A DNA stretch of 64,000 nucleotides, taken from an uncultured Pseudomonas sp. GTDB taxonomy: Bacteria > Pseudomonadota > Gammaproteobacteria > Pseudomonadales > Pseudomonadaceae. Below, in pieces: positions 57,638 to 64,000 of the stretch. Made by a program: the position numbers and the translations under genes. Location: NCBI RefSeq assembly GCF_946886105.1, contig NZ_CAMPHV010000020.1, positions 18,663 through 82,662 of the forward strand, read 5' to 3'. Numbering within the stretch: position 1 is the stretch's first letter; the number at the start of each line of letters is the position of its first letter. The notes beneath the pieces were generated by a model. The model was not told where the DNA came from, made no database searches, and saw nothing but the letters and a program-made list of their open reading frames with translations.

Positions 57638-57907
57638 TGTTGTGCTCCCATTTTTTGAACAAGCCGTTCCCCTGCCCGGCAGTGAGCGAAAAGGAACGTA
57701 TGAGTTGCCCCGTGGCGGGGCGATGAGCGCGTTCGGGCTACGAACACGCGGTTGCTTCAGGCGTTAGCCGTCGGCGAATCCGGAGGGAACAAGGCGGGCG
57801 GCGCGGTCGCTTTGGGGCAAAGCGCGCGGAGCTGACAGGCGATACGGCGCAGCAGGAGCGGCGATAGGCGTCATGATGATGTCCCGATTATTGTTCTTAT
57901 AGTCATA

Positions 57908-57960
57908 TGTTGTCATACAACATGCGTCGGATTATCGACAGCCTTTCGGCGCTTTGTCAA
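57908..57960 (-). promoter_or_regulatory. Porin promoter with aldarate-regulon operator S6
   Basis: Leftward TTGACA (57955-57960), an 18-base spacer, and GATAAT (57931-57936), then eight bases and the operator TGTTGT-CAT-ACAACA (57908-57922). It has the same arrangement as the promoters at 42538 and 43049. It gives a leader of about 280 bases before the oprD-type gene. Confidence 0.78.
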
Positions 57961-58442
57961 CGCATCCCTAGACGAAAGTTTAATGATCGGCTTTTGCTCG
58001 ATACGTGCTGGTATCGCTGGCATTACCAGGAATATAAAGGCTTGTAGCGATAATCGTGGAGAGTGCGGAAGCGTCTCGGCGCCTGCCGAAAGGCTTCGTT
58101 GGGGGTCGGCGGGGGAGGGTTTTGAGTCCGGGTAATACGAAACGTTGTGTGATGACGTATGACGAAATTTGTTGAAAGTGCAGTGGCGATCGACAGGCCG
58201 GGTTGCTATTCGGATGCAGGTCCAACGGCTGTTCCCAGGTGGTATCAGGCAGCAATGCTGTTCCCGGTTTTGCGTTCGCGTTTCCGCTCCTTGGCCAATC
58301 ATGGCCCAGTCAAAAACACTTATCTTGGCACTGGGTGGCTAGGCCAAGGCTGGGTAGATTTCCCATCAGCGGCCCACCCTCGCTCTGCTCCATACAGGCG
58401 TTGCGTCGGTGCCTTTCACCACTCTTTTAACGGATGACGACC
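57961..58442. other. Intergenic region upstream of the AhpD-like gene
   Basis: About 480 bases with no supported gene. Short open frames on both strands lack ribosome binding sites. A GACGTATGAC sequence near 58152 is only a weak relative of the aldarate operator. It presumably contains the promoter for 58443, which I cannot place. Confidence 0.4.
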
Positions 58443-58922
58443 ATGAGCCAGCGCCTCGACTACTTCAAACTTTCTCCCCAGGCGGGCAACAAATACACCG
58501 AATTCACCATGCTGCTGAACGAGAAGCCCTTCCTCACGGAGATCGCGCACCTGGTTACGCTGCGTGCGTCGCAGATCAACGGCTGCGCGTTCTGCGTGGA
58601 CATGCACGTGAAGGAAGCGCGGATTCACGGCGAGCGCGAACTGCGTTTGCACCATGTCGTGGTCTGGCGCGAATCGCCGTTATTCTCGCCGCGCGAGCGC
58701 GCCGTGTTGGAATGGACCGAAGCGCTGACCCAATTGTCGCCGCACGGCGTGTCGGATGAGATCTACAACCGGGTACGCGAACAGCTGTCGGAACAGGAAC
58801 TGGCCGACCTGTCATTCCTGATCGTCGCCATCAACGGCTGGAACCGCCTGAGCGTGGCCTTTCAGGTAATGCCGGGTTCGCGCGACAAGCTCTATGGACT
58901 GGACAAGGCCAATCTGAGCTGA
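58443..58922 (+). CDS. AhpD-like carboxymuconolactone decarboxylase family protein
   Basis: About 159 residues. The AhpD-like motif is Cys-x-x-Cys in LRASQINGCAFCVDMHVKEA, with the nearby His completing a peroxidase-type active site. The rest (HVVVWRESPLFSPRERAVLEWTE) is the usual helical body. Such proteins act as alkylhydroperoxidases or redox partners, and the exact role here is unknown. ATG 58443 was preferred, and one at 58434 adds three residues. Confidence 0.86.
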   Translation: MSQRLDYFKLSPQAGNKYTEFTMLLNEKPFLTEIAHLVTLRASQINGCAFCVDMHVKEARIHGERELRLHHVVVWRESPLFSPRERAVLEWTEALTQLSPHGVSDEIYNRVREQLSEQELADLSFLIVAINGWNRLSVAFQVMPGSRDKLYGLDKANLS

Positions 58923-58951
58923 GCACTTGGCGCACGAGTAGCCCGGCCTGC

Positions 58952-60379
58952 TTAGAGCGACTGCCGGACCAACGCGCCAAACCGCTCGGCCTGGCTGGCC
59001 GTGGCGCAGTTGGTGAAGCTGACCAGCAGGCCCGAATCGCGCCGCGGCGACGCCCACCAACTCGACAGCGGCTGACCGGCCATGCCCTGCGCCAGCAGCC
59101 GCTCGGCCAGGGCTAGATCGGTCGCTTGGCCGGGCAGGCGCAACAGCAGATGCATGCCGCCAGGCGCGGGCGCCACCTGGGCGCAGCCGTTCAGCCCCCG
59201 CGCCAGTGCGGCGGCGGTAAGTGCCCGGCGCTCACCGTAGAGTCTGCGCATGCGTTGGATGTGCCGGGCGAAATGCCCCTCGGTCATGAAGTCGGCGACT
59301 ATCGCCTGGGTCATCGCCGGCGTGGTTGCGGCGAAGAGCATTCGACCGATGCGCTCGAACGTCGCGACCAGGGCCTGCGGCACCACCAGATACGCCAGGC
59401 GGATACCGGGGAACAGCACCTTGCTGAACGTGCCCGTATAAAGCACGCGGCCATGCCGATCCAGGCTCGCCAGCGCTGGCAGAGGGCGGCTGACGTAGCG
59501 GTATTCGCCGTCGTAATCGTCCTCCACCACCCAACTGTCGGCCGCCGCGGCCCAGTCCAGCAGCGCCTGCCGGCGTGGCAACGACAGCGTCATCGACAGA
59601 GGGCTCTGATGCGCCGGGGTGACCACCGCCAGCCGCGCATCGCCGGCCAGGGCGATGCCGCGCGCCACGTCCAAACCGTCCTCGTCGACCGGCACCGGTA
59701 CCGGCGTGAGGCCGAACTTCCGCAGCGTCTGGCGCGCCGGCGGGTAGCCCGGGTCCTCCACCCAGGCCCGCTCGCCGGGCTGCAACAGCGCTTGGGCGAC
59801 GAACTGCAGGCTGCTGCCCCAGCCAGTGGTGACGAACACCTGATGCGCCCAGCAGTCGATACCACGCGCCACCTGAAGATAGGAAGCGATGGCGCTGCGC
59901 AGGGCGGGCAAGCCATGGGGCGGCGGATAATCCAGGTCTGCCGTACCCATGCCGCGCAGGTAGCGCGCGCCCAGCCGCGCCCAGGTCTTGCGCGGAAACT
60001 CATCCAGCGCCGGCACGCCCATCTGGAACGGCAACAGCTGGGCGGGGCGCCAGAGGCTGTCCTGCATCTGCTCGGCAGGCTGCAACGCGGCGGGGCGCGG
60101 TGCGGCCGACGGCGCCATCGGTTGCAACTCCGGGTTGACCACGGTGCCGGCTTGCCCGCGTGCCAGCAGGTAGCCTTCGCTGACCAATAGCGCATAAGCC
60201 AGCTCGACCGTGCCCCGCGCCACCCCTTGCTCCTTGGCCAGCGCGCGCGCCGAGGGCACCCGATCGCCCGGGCCGAGGGTGCCCGCGGCTATCGCAGCGC
60301 GTACCCGGTTATACAACTGGCGATAGAGCGGCTCGCTTTCCTGCGGGGCGAGCGGTGAGAAAGCGTCGAGCATGGGCAT
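58952..60379 (-). CDS. MocR/PdxR-type PLP-dependent regulator
   Basis: 475 residues. N-terminal GntR winged helix (GDRVPSARALAKEQGVARGT) fused to a class I aminotransferase-like domain with the PLP lysine in TGTFSKVLFPGIRLAYLV and the aspartate in SWVVEDDYDGEYRYVSR. MocR proteins sense amines or vitamin B6 through PLP. It diverges from the GNAT gene across 64 bases and may control it, as is common for the family. Confidence 0.9.
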   Translation of the reverse strand: MPMLDAFSPLAPQESEPLYRQLYNRVRAAIAAGTLGPGDRVPSARALAKEQGVARGTVELAYALLVSEGYLLARGQAGTVVNPELQPMAPSAAPRPAALQPAEQMQDSLWRPAQLLPFQMGVPALDEFPRKTWARLGARYLRGMGTADLDYPPPHGLPALRSAIASYLQVARGIDCWAHQVFVTTGWGSSLQFVAQALLQPGERAWVEDPGYPPARQTLRKFGLTPVPVPVDEDGLDVARGIALAGDARLAVVTPAHQSPLSMTLSLPRRQALLDWAAAADSWVVEDDYDGEYRYVSRPLPALASLDRHGRVLYTGTFSKVLFPGIRLAYLVVPQALVATFERIGRMLFAATTPAMTQAIVADFMTEGHFARHIQRMRRLYGERRALTAAALARGLNGCAQVAPAPGGMHLLLRLPGQATDLALAERLLAQGMAGQPLSSWWASPRRDSGLLVSFTNCATASQAERFGALVRQSL

Positions 60380-60443
60380 GGGCTAGTCGGAAAGTCGTTT
60401 TATGGCTCAAGGCATTGTGGCATAGCCGGCCTAACATGCCGCC

Positions 60444-60926
60444 ATGACCTACTCACACCACCAACATCTGACGAGCATCCTGGACCTGGCCGACCCGGCA
60501 TTACGCCCGCTCGACGGGCCAAGCGACCTGCGTGCCGCCTACCCGGTGATGCGCGAACTGCGGCCGCAGCTCGCCAGCGAGGCCGACTTCCTCGCCCGCG
60601 TCGAACGCATGCGCCCGCAAGGTTACCGCCTCGTCGGTGCCTTCGACGGCGAGGCGTTGGTCGCGCTGGCCGGCTACCGCTTGCAGGAAAACCTGGTGTA
60701 CGGCGCCTTCCTCTACGTGGACGACCTCATCACCGTCGAATCCCGCCGAGGCGGGCAGTGGGGCGCCCGCCTGTTACGCGCGCTCGACCGCGTGGCGCGC
60801 GCCCAGGGGTGCGCCCGGCTGGTGCTGGACACCGGCCTCGGCAACGCCAGAGCCCAGCGCTTCTACTTCCGCGAGGGGCTTTACAGCGGCGCGCTGCGCT
60901 TCCAGAAAAGCCTCGAACCTCGCTGA
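60444..60926 (+). CDS. GNAT family N-acetyltransferase
   Basis: 160 residues with the GNAT acetyl-CoA motif RRGGQWGARLLRALDRVARA and the following strand LVLDTGLGNARAQRFYFREG. The substrate is unknown. Divergent from the MocR-type regulator and immediately followed by an AzoR-like reductase gene, so the two enzymes may share one MocR-controlled transcript. Confidence 0.87.
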   Translation: MTYSHHQHLTSILDLADPALRPLDGPSDLRAAYPVMRELRPQLASEADFLARVERMRPQGYRLVGAFDGEALVALAGYRLQENLVYGAFLYVDDLITVESRRGGQWGARLLRALDRVARAQGCARLVLDTGLGNARAQRFYFREGLYSGALRFQKSLEPR

Positions 60927-60973
60927 GCAACGGCCCGATTTCTTTCCCTTTGAACTATCCCAGGACCACGACC

Positions 60974-61615
60974 ATGCCCCAGCAGAACAGCGCTCCACTG
61001 CACGTACTACGCCTCGCTTGCAGTCCGCGAGGTGTCGAATCCGAGAGCTTGCGGTTGTCGCAACAGATCCTCGACAGACTGAGTCGCCAGGCCGGCGAGC
61101 GCGGCCTCGCACTCATCGACAGCGACCTCAACGACCTGCCCCACGCCGACCACGCCTACGCCGCCGCCCTCGCCTCGCCGAACGAGCCGGATCGAGCGCA
61201 CCCCGGCAGCACCCTGCAGCGCTCCGACAGATTGATCCAGCAACTCGACGCCGCCGACGTCCTGCTGATCGCCACACCCATGCACAACTACAGCGTGCCC
61301 TCGACCCTCAAGGCCTGGATCGACCATATCGTGCGAATTCGCGTCACCTTCATCGGCACACCCCAGGGCAAACAGGGCAAGTTGCGCGACCGCCCCGTAT
61401 ACGTCGCCATCTCCTCGGGCGGCCTGATCAGCGGCGAACACGCGCAACAACCCGACTTCCTATGCCCCTACCTTAAAGCCGCTCTGGGCACCGTCGGCTT
61501 GCACGACCTGCACTTCTTCAGCGTCGAAGGAACGGCGAGAGGGGAGGTGGCGCTGGAGGCGGCAAGGGAACGGACCGTAGCGGCGGTCGAGCGGTTCTTT
61601 GCGGCGCAGTGCTAA
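60974..61615 (+). CDS. AzoR-like FMN-dependent NAD(P)H reductase
   Basis: 213 residues, flavodoxin-like fold of the AzoR group. FMN phosphate contact is near CSPRGVESESLRLSQQ, and the family stretch is TPMHNYSVPSTLKAWIDHIVR. These enzymes reduce quinones and azo or nitro compounds with NADH. The ATG is 47 bases after the GNAT gene. An upstream extension of the frame overlaps the GNAT gene and is not coding. Confidence 0.86.
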   Translation: MPQQNSAPLHVLRLACSPRGVESESLRLSQQILDRLSRQAGERGLALIDSDLNDLPHADHAYAAALASPNEPDRAHPGSTLQRSDRLIQQLDAADVLLIATPMHNYSVPSTLKAWIDHIVRIRVTFIGTPQGKQGKLRDRPVYVAISSGGLISGEHAQQPDFLCPYLKAALGTVGLHDLHFFSVEGTARGEVALEAARERTVAAVERFFAAQC

Positions 61616-61709
61616 GGCGCAACGGCTTTGACCGCCCAAGTGCGAAAGCCTGAGCAATCGATGGTGGGCTGCACCGGCGGGATATACGTATATGGCCACG
61701 CCTTCTGGT

Positions 61710-62231
61710 TTACGGTTTTAGCTCAATGGGCGTGCCATCCGGCACCGCTCGCCACAGCTCCGCCATCTCCTGATTCGTCAGCGCAACGCAGCCAAGCGTC
61801 CAATCCCGCAGACGGTGCAGCTTGCCGACCCAGCCAAAGCCATTGCGCTGCCCATGAATCATGATGGCGCCGCCAGGGGGCACGCCGTTCTTTCGCGCAG
61901 TCGCGCTATCCGCTGCGCTCGGATAGGAAATATGCAGCGCCCGGAAGTAAGCGCTATCGGCCTTGCGGAAATCGATAAGGTAGCGGCCCTCGGGCGTCTT
62001 CTTATCACCCTCGCGTTCCTTGGCGCCTACAGGAGCCCGTCCGAGCGAGACCACATAACTCTTGAGCGGCCGGCCCTGCGCATAGAGCGTCAGCCGCCGC
62101 TTGGACTTCTCCACCACTACGAGATCTGCCCGCGCATCCATCGGCAGTGGATTTTCGTGATGATTCGCCCAGACAAGCAACGCCGCAAGCAACGTGGGAG
62201 CTATAGCCAGAATGATCAGCCAGCGCTTCAT
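61710..62231 (-). CDS. L,D-transpeptidase (YkuD) family protein
   Basis: 173 residues. N-terminal membrane anchor or signal (MKRWLIILAIAPTLLAALLV), then a YkuD domain. The catalytic His is in GGAIMIHGQRNG and the catalytic Cys in DWTLGCVALTNQEM, spaced as in the family. It would form 3-3 cross-links or attach proteins to peptidoglycan in the periplasm. AAGGAAG precedes ATG 62231. The frame is open 57 codons further up but crosses the ccd promoter region. Confidence 0.88.
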   Translation of the reverse strand: MKRWLIILAIAPTLLAALLVWANHHENPLPMDARADLVVVEKSKRRLTLYAQGRPLKSYVVSLGRAPVGAKEREGDKKTPEGRYLIDFRKADSAYFRALHISYPSAADSATARKNGVPPGGAIMIHGQRNGFGWVGKLHRLRDWTLGCVALTNQEMAELWRAVPDGTPIELKP

Positions 62232-62341
62232 GGTCTTCCTTGATCGTTTGGTTTTGGTTAATTCATTGGTGGATGGTGGTGAGCTTTGGTCTGTCGCGAG
62301 TGAGTGAGGCGAACGGTTTGAGCCAGTTGTCAGACGCGCCT

Positions 62342-62378
62342 TTGACGGCAAGCCAGAATGCGCATAAGTTGTGCGCAT
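62342..62378 (+). promoter_or_regulatory. ccdAB promoter with autoregulatory palindrome
   Basis: TTGACG (62342-62347) is followed after 17 bases by TAAGTT (62365-62370). A perfect inverted repeat ATGCGCA-N7-TGCGCAT (62358-62378) overlaps the -10 and is well placed for binding by CcdA or the CcdA-CcdB complex. Confidence 0.65.
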
Positions 62379-62400
62379 GTGCACCCAGGAGATAATACTC

Positions 62401-62646
62401 ATGCCCGCTGCCTACAACCCTCATGCTCCCAAACGGGCTGCCAACCTCAGCGTTAATGGTGACTTACTCAATAAAGCCAAGGAGTTGGATATTAACCTCT
62501 CCGCGACATTGGAGCAGGCTCTGGCCGAGGCCCTGAAGAAGAAGCTGCGCGAGCAATGGCTGGCAGAGAATCGCAACGCCATCAATGCCTACAACGAACA
62601 TGTGGAAGCCCAGGGCGTGTTCAGCGATGACCTGCGGAGCTTCTGA
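62401..62646 (+). CDS. ccdA: CcdA-type antitoxin
   Basis: 81 residues. N-terminal ribbon-helix-helix domain (KRAANLSVNGDLLNKAKELD) and an intrinsically flexible C-terminal tail (NEHVEAQGVFSDDLRSF) that binds the toxin. The ATG has AGGAG upstream. The stop codon shares one base with ccdB (TGATG). It represses its own promoter in known systems. Confidence 0.92.
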   Translation: MPAAYNPHAPKRAANLSVNGDLLNKAKELDINLSATLEQALAEALKKKLREQWLAENRNAINAYNEHVEAQGVFSDDLRSF

Positions 62647-62963
62647 TGCCTCAGTTCGCCGTACACAAGAACACCAAAGCAGCCACCAAGACTGCTGTGC
62701 CCTTTCTGCTTGACGTGCAAAGCGACCTGATTGCTGACCTCGGCACGCGGGTTGTAGTGCCTCTTTACACGGCTACTGCCATGAAAGGGAAAACTCTCAG
62801 AACCCTCATGCCGACCTTTGAAATTGAGGACAAGCAGTACGTGATGGTGACTCCGCAACTGGCCGGTATCGCTAAGAAACAACTCGGGACTCAAGTTGCC
62901 GACCTCTCAGCACAGCGCAATGAAATAATTGCTGCTATTGATTTGCTTATCACAGGTATCTGA
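62646..62963 (+). CDS. ccdB: CcdB-type DNA gyrase-targeting toxin
   Basis: 105 residues. CcdB fold with the start QFAVHKNTKAATKTAVPFL and the C-terminus AAIDLLITGI. In E. coli F-plasmid CcdB the last residues are WGI and the Trp is needed for gyrase poisoning. Here it is Thr-Gly-Ile, as I recall for the V. fischeri-type CcdB. It should still target GyrA. One base overlap with ccdA. Confidence 0.92.
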   Translation: MPQFAVHKNTKAATKTAVPFLLDVQSDLIADLGTRVVVPLYTATAMKGKTLRTLMPTFEIEDKQYVMVTPQLAGIAKKQLGTQVADLSAQRNEIIAAIDLLITGI

Positions 62964-63024
62964 TTGGTGCGTTTAACGAGTTTATTTCGGATGACCCATT
63001 GATTACAGCTGCCGCTGGATAGGT

Positions 63025-63333
63025 TTAGGCAAGCCTTGCTGCTGCCTTCATCAACTGCTCCCGCTGCCCCGCATCCGCCCGCCAAAACCGTAGGATGATC
63101 TCGGCCAACGCATCGTCGTCGGCATATAAATATGCCACCGGTAGCTCCAGGGCTTCAGCCAGCTTCTGTGAAATCTGGTAGTCCGCCTGATGCACGCCCA
63201 GCTCGTAGCGGTTTATCCGTGTACTCGCTACTGAAGGATCCAGCCCCGCTTTAATGCCTAACTGCTTCTGCGAAAGCCCAATGGCCTCCCGTGCCTCCTT
63301 CAAGCGGCGGCACCATACCCGATTACCTGACAT
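63025..63333 (-). CDS. XRE-family transcriptional regulator
   Basis: 102 residues. A helix-turn-helix domain takes up residues 5-65 (LKEAREAIGLSQKQLGIKAG, INRYELGVHQADYQISQKLA). A short C-terminal part (LRFWRADAGQREQLMKAAAR) may dimerise. Two palindromes of type ACGA-N3-TCGT lie just upstream at 63357-63410 and are its probable operators. It faces away from the small genes at 63480 and 63535. Confidence 0.85.
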   Translation of the reverse strand: MSGNRVWCRRLKEAREAIGLSQKQLGIKAGLDPSVASTRINRYELGVHQADYQISQKLAEALELPVAYLYADDDALAEIILRFWRADAGQREQLMKAAARLA

Positions 63334-63356
63334 CTCTTAGCCCTATTTCCACAAGG

Positions 63357-63410
63357 ACTACGAGAATCGTTGTGCTTTCACTTGCCAGATACTACGATGT
63401 TCGTAGTATC
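63357..63410. promoter_or_regulatory. Paired XRE operators
   Basis: ACTACGA-GAA-TCGTTGT (63357-63373) and a perfect GATACTACGA-TGT-TCGTAGTATC (63388-63410) share the core ACGA-N3-TCGT. Their position between the leftward XRE gene and the rightward small ORFs fits control of both directions. Confidence 0.68.
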
Positions 63411-63479
63411 AATGCCGAACACGTCCAACTTATCCAGCCGCCCCAAACATCGCCAACCGTTAACCCTGGAGCATCAAGC

Positions 63480-63542
63480 ATGACAATGGACTGTCCCTCT
63501 AAGCACACGCCTCTCGTCATTCAGGAGGCGCGCCATGCATAA
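63480..63542 (+). CDS. Possible 20-residue leader ORF
   Basis: MTMDCPSKHTPLVIQEARHA, preceded by CTGGAG at good spacing. Its end overlaps the next gene's start in the string ATGCATAA, which would couple the two. Coding is uncertain. It could be a leader peptide or simply chance. Confidence 0.35.
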   Translation: MTMDCPSKHTPLVIQEARHA

Positions 63543-63792
63543 AAGGTATTTCACCAGCATCCCTCCGGCTGACGGCCATCCGGGCCTGGAGCTGGTCTGG
63601 GCAGAGAATTGTCAGCCTGCCATCGAACACGGCATCGCCTGCGCCGAACGCTGGCTCGTCAGTGACCACAGCGGCTACCTCTGGACCGCCCTAATTATCG
63701 GTCGTGAACGACAACACACGGCCACCGAGCGCACCGCCTTCGAAGTGGGCTTTTTAACCCGTTTGCAGCAGCGGATAACGAGGGAGGAGTGA
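63535..63792 (+). CDS. Small hypothetical protein in the accessory end
   Basis: 85 residues: MHKRYFTSIPPADGHPGLEL, then a mixed alpha/beta body (LVSDHSGYLWTALIIGRERQ) and a C-terminal helix with TAFEVGFLTRLQQRITREE. No family is recognised. AGGAGG lies seven bases before the ATG, a strong site. Probably controlled by the XRE operators upstream. Confidence 0.55.
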   Translation: MHKRYFTSIPPADGHPGLELVWAENCQPAIEHGIACAERWLVSDHSGYLWTALIIGRERQHTATERTAFEVGFLTRLQQRITREE

Positions 63793-63848
63793 GGGCGCCA
63801 ATACGGGGCTTTCGCATGGGGAAAACAAAATGCGCTTTTCTTGCGAAA

Positions 63849-63913
63849 TTGCACCTCACTTGACCACCCCGTTTGCATTCGACCTGACCAGCTGTTTGCA
63901 TTGGATTTGACCA
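63849..63913. repeat. Tandem TTGCA-N7-TGACCA repeats (IS21-like end)
   Basis: Three units at 63849, 63873 and 63896 with periods of 24 and 23 bases, each reading TTGCA, seven bases and TGACCA. On the other strand they are TGGTCA-N7-TGCAA. Multiple short terminal repeats of this kind are characteristic of IS21-family transposase-binding ends. No transposase gene is inside the window, so a full element, if any, lies to the right, or only a remnant is left. Confidence 0.5.
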
Positions 63914-64000
63914 GGTGCTTCGTCGCCATGATCGGCAGAAAAGAACCGATTCTGTTGAAAAAGTAGCTTCAGCGGCATCCTGCCGGTCAGGTGTCCCTGC

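Noticed and set aside
57764..57874. 36-codon minus-strand ORF in the porin leader (MTPIAAPAAPYR...)
   Set aside because: Weak ribosome binding site, low-complexity composition and no coding signature. It is more likely chance in the long leader.
58203..58430. 75-codon plus-strand open frame before the AhpD-like gene
   Set aside because: No ribosome binding site and no recognisable protein features. Treated as intergenic.
63849..63913. Possible CRISPR array
   Set aside because: Only three short degenerate units with 23-24 base period and no unique spacers. An IS end explains them better. No other CRISPR-like or tRNA-like structure was seen in the window.

Overview
The window looks like a chromosomal piece of a Pseudomonas species. 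It is GC-rich with Pseudomonas-type genes throughout: an MvaT-class H-NS protein, an OprD-family porin, a PA4642-family protein, an hemH/upp/uraA/hpt neighbourhood, and several Pseudomonas-style REP families (GTAGCCCGGATG..., GTGGGAGGGGCTTTAGCC...). I see no rRNA, tRNA or CRISPR. Starts were chosen from ribosome binding sites, 4-base gene overlaps and family length.

Left part (1-9.3 kb): a tightly overlapping leftward operon runs from a ybgA-like gene through the DNA photolyase phrB to a small NTF2-like protein, an SDR, a flavoprotein oxidase, DUF1365, a Cfa-type methyltransferase and a DUF2878 protein cut by the window edge. Its promoter is wrapped in TGTACA-N12-TGTACA boxes of the light-responsive LitR/CarH (MerR) type. 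A third box of the same geometry lies between the divergent flavoprotein at 8.9 kb and the epimerase gene at 9.3 kb. This is probably a photoprotection and lipid-modification regulon.

9.3-18.5 kb is mostly housekeeping: an epimerase followed by hemH, an MFS transporter, uraA-upp facing hpt and a WbuC-type cupin, a SulP carrier and a PA4642-family protein. REP repeats fill the gaps and supply several stop codons.

18.8-25.7 kb is one leftward six-gene operon (RDD, SpoIIM, DUF4129, DUF4350, MoxR ATPase, DUF58). It is a conserved MoxR/DUF58 membrane system of unknown function. 25.8-34.8 kb holds a membrane protein, sbcB, mvaT, purU, a CBS protein, a chemoreceptor with a PctA-like amino-acid motif, and a HerA-like ATPase.

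35-49 kb encodes an oxidative uronate/aldarate pathway: uronate dehydrogenase, SMP-30 lactonase, a TRAP transporter, an EamA permease, glucarate and galactarate dehydratases, 5-dehydro-4-deoxyglucarate dehydratase and a 2-oxoglutarate semialdehyde dehydrogenase, with a FadR-type repressor and an aldose-1-epimerase-like gene. I find six copies of a TGTTGT-N3-ACAACA-like operator. Three sit just downstream of nearly identical TTGACR-N18-GATAAT promoters, and one of these drives the OprD porin gene 15 kb away.

49-53 kb is an ECF42-like sigma factor with a DGPF/YCII protein, DUF899, SnoaL-like and SRPBCC genes. 53-62 kb contains mixed genes: a Sel1 lipoprotein, an M14 carboxypeptidase, a lipoprotein, the OprD porin, an AhpD-like protein, a MocR regulator, a GNAT, an AzoR-like reductase and an L,D-transpeptidase. 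The right end (62.3-64 kb) looks acquired: a CcdAB toxin-antitoxin pair with its own operator, an XRE regulator with paired palindromes, small orphan ORFs, and tandem repeats resembling an IS21-family terminus.
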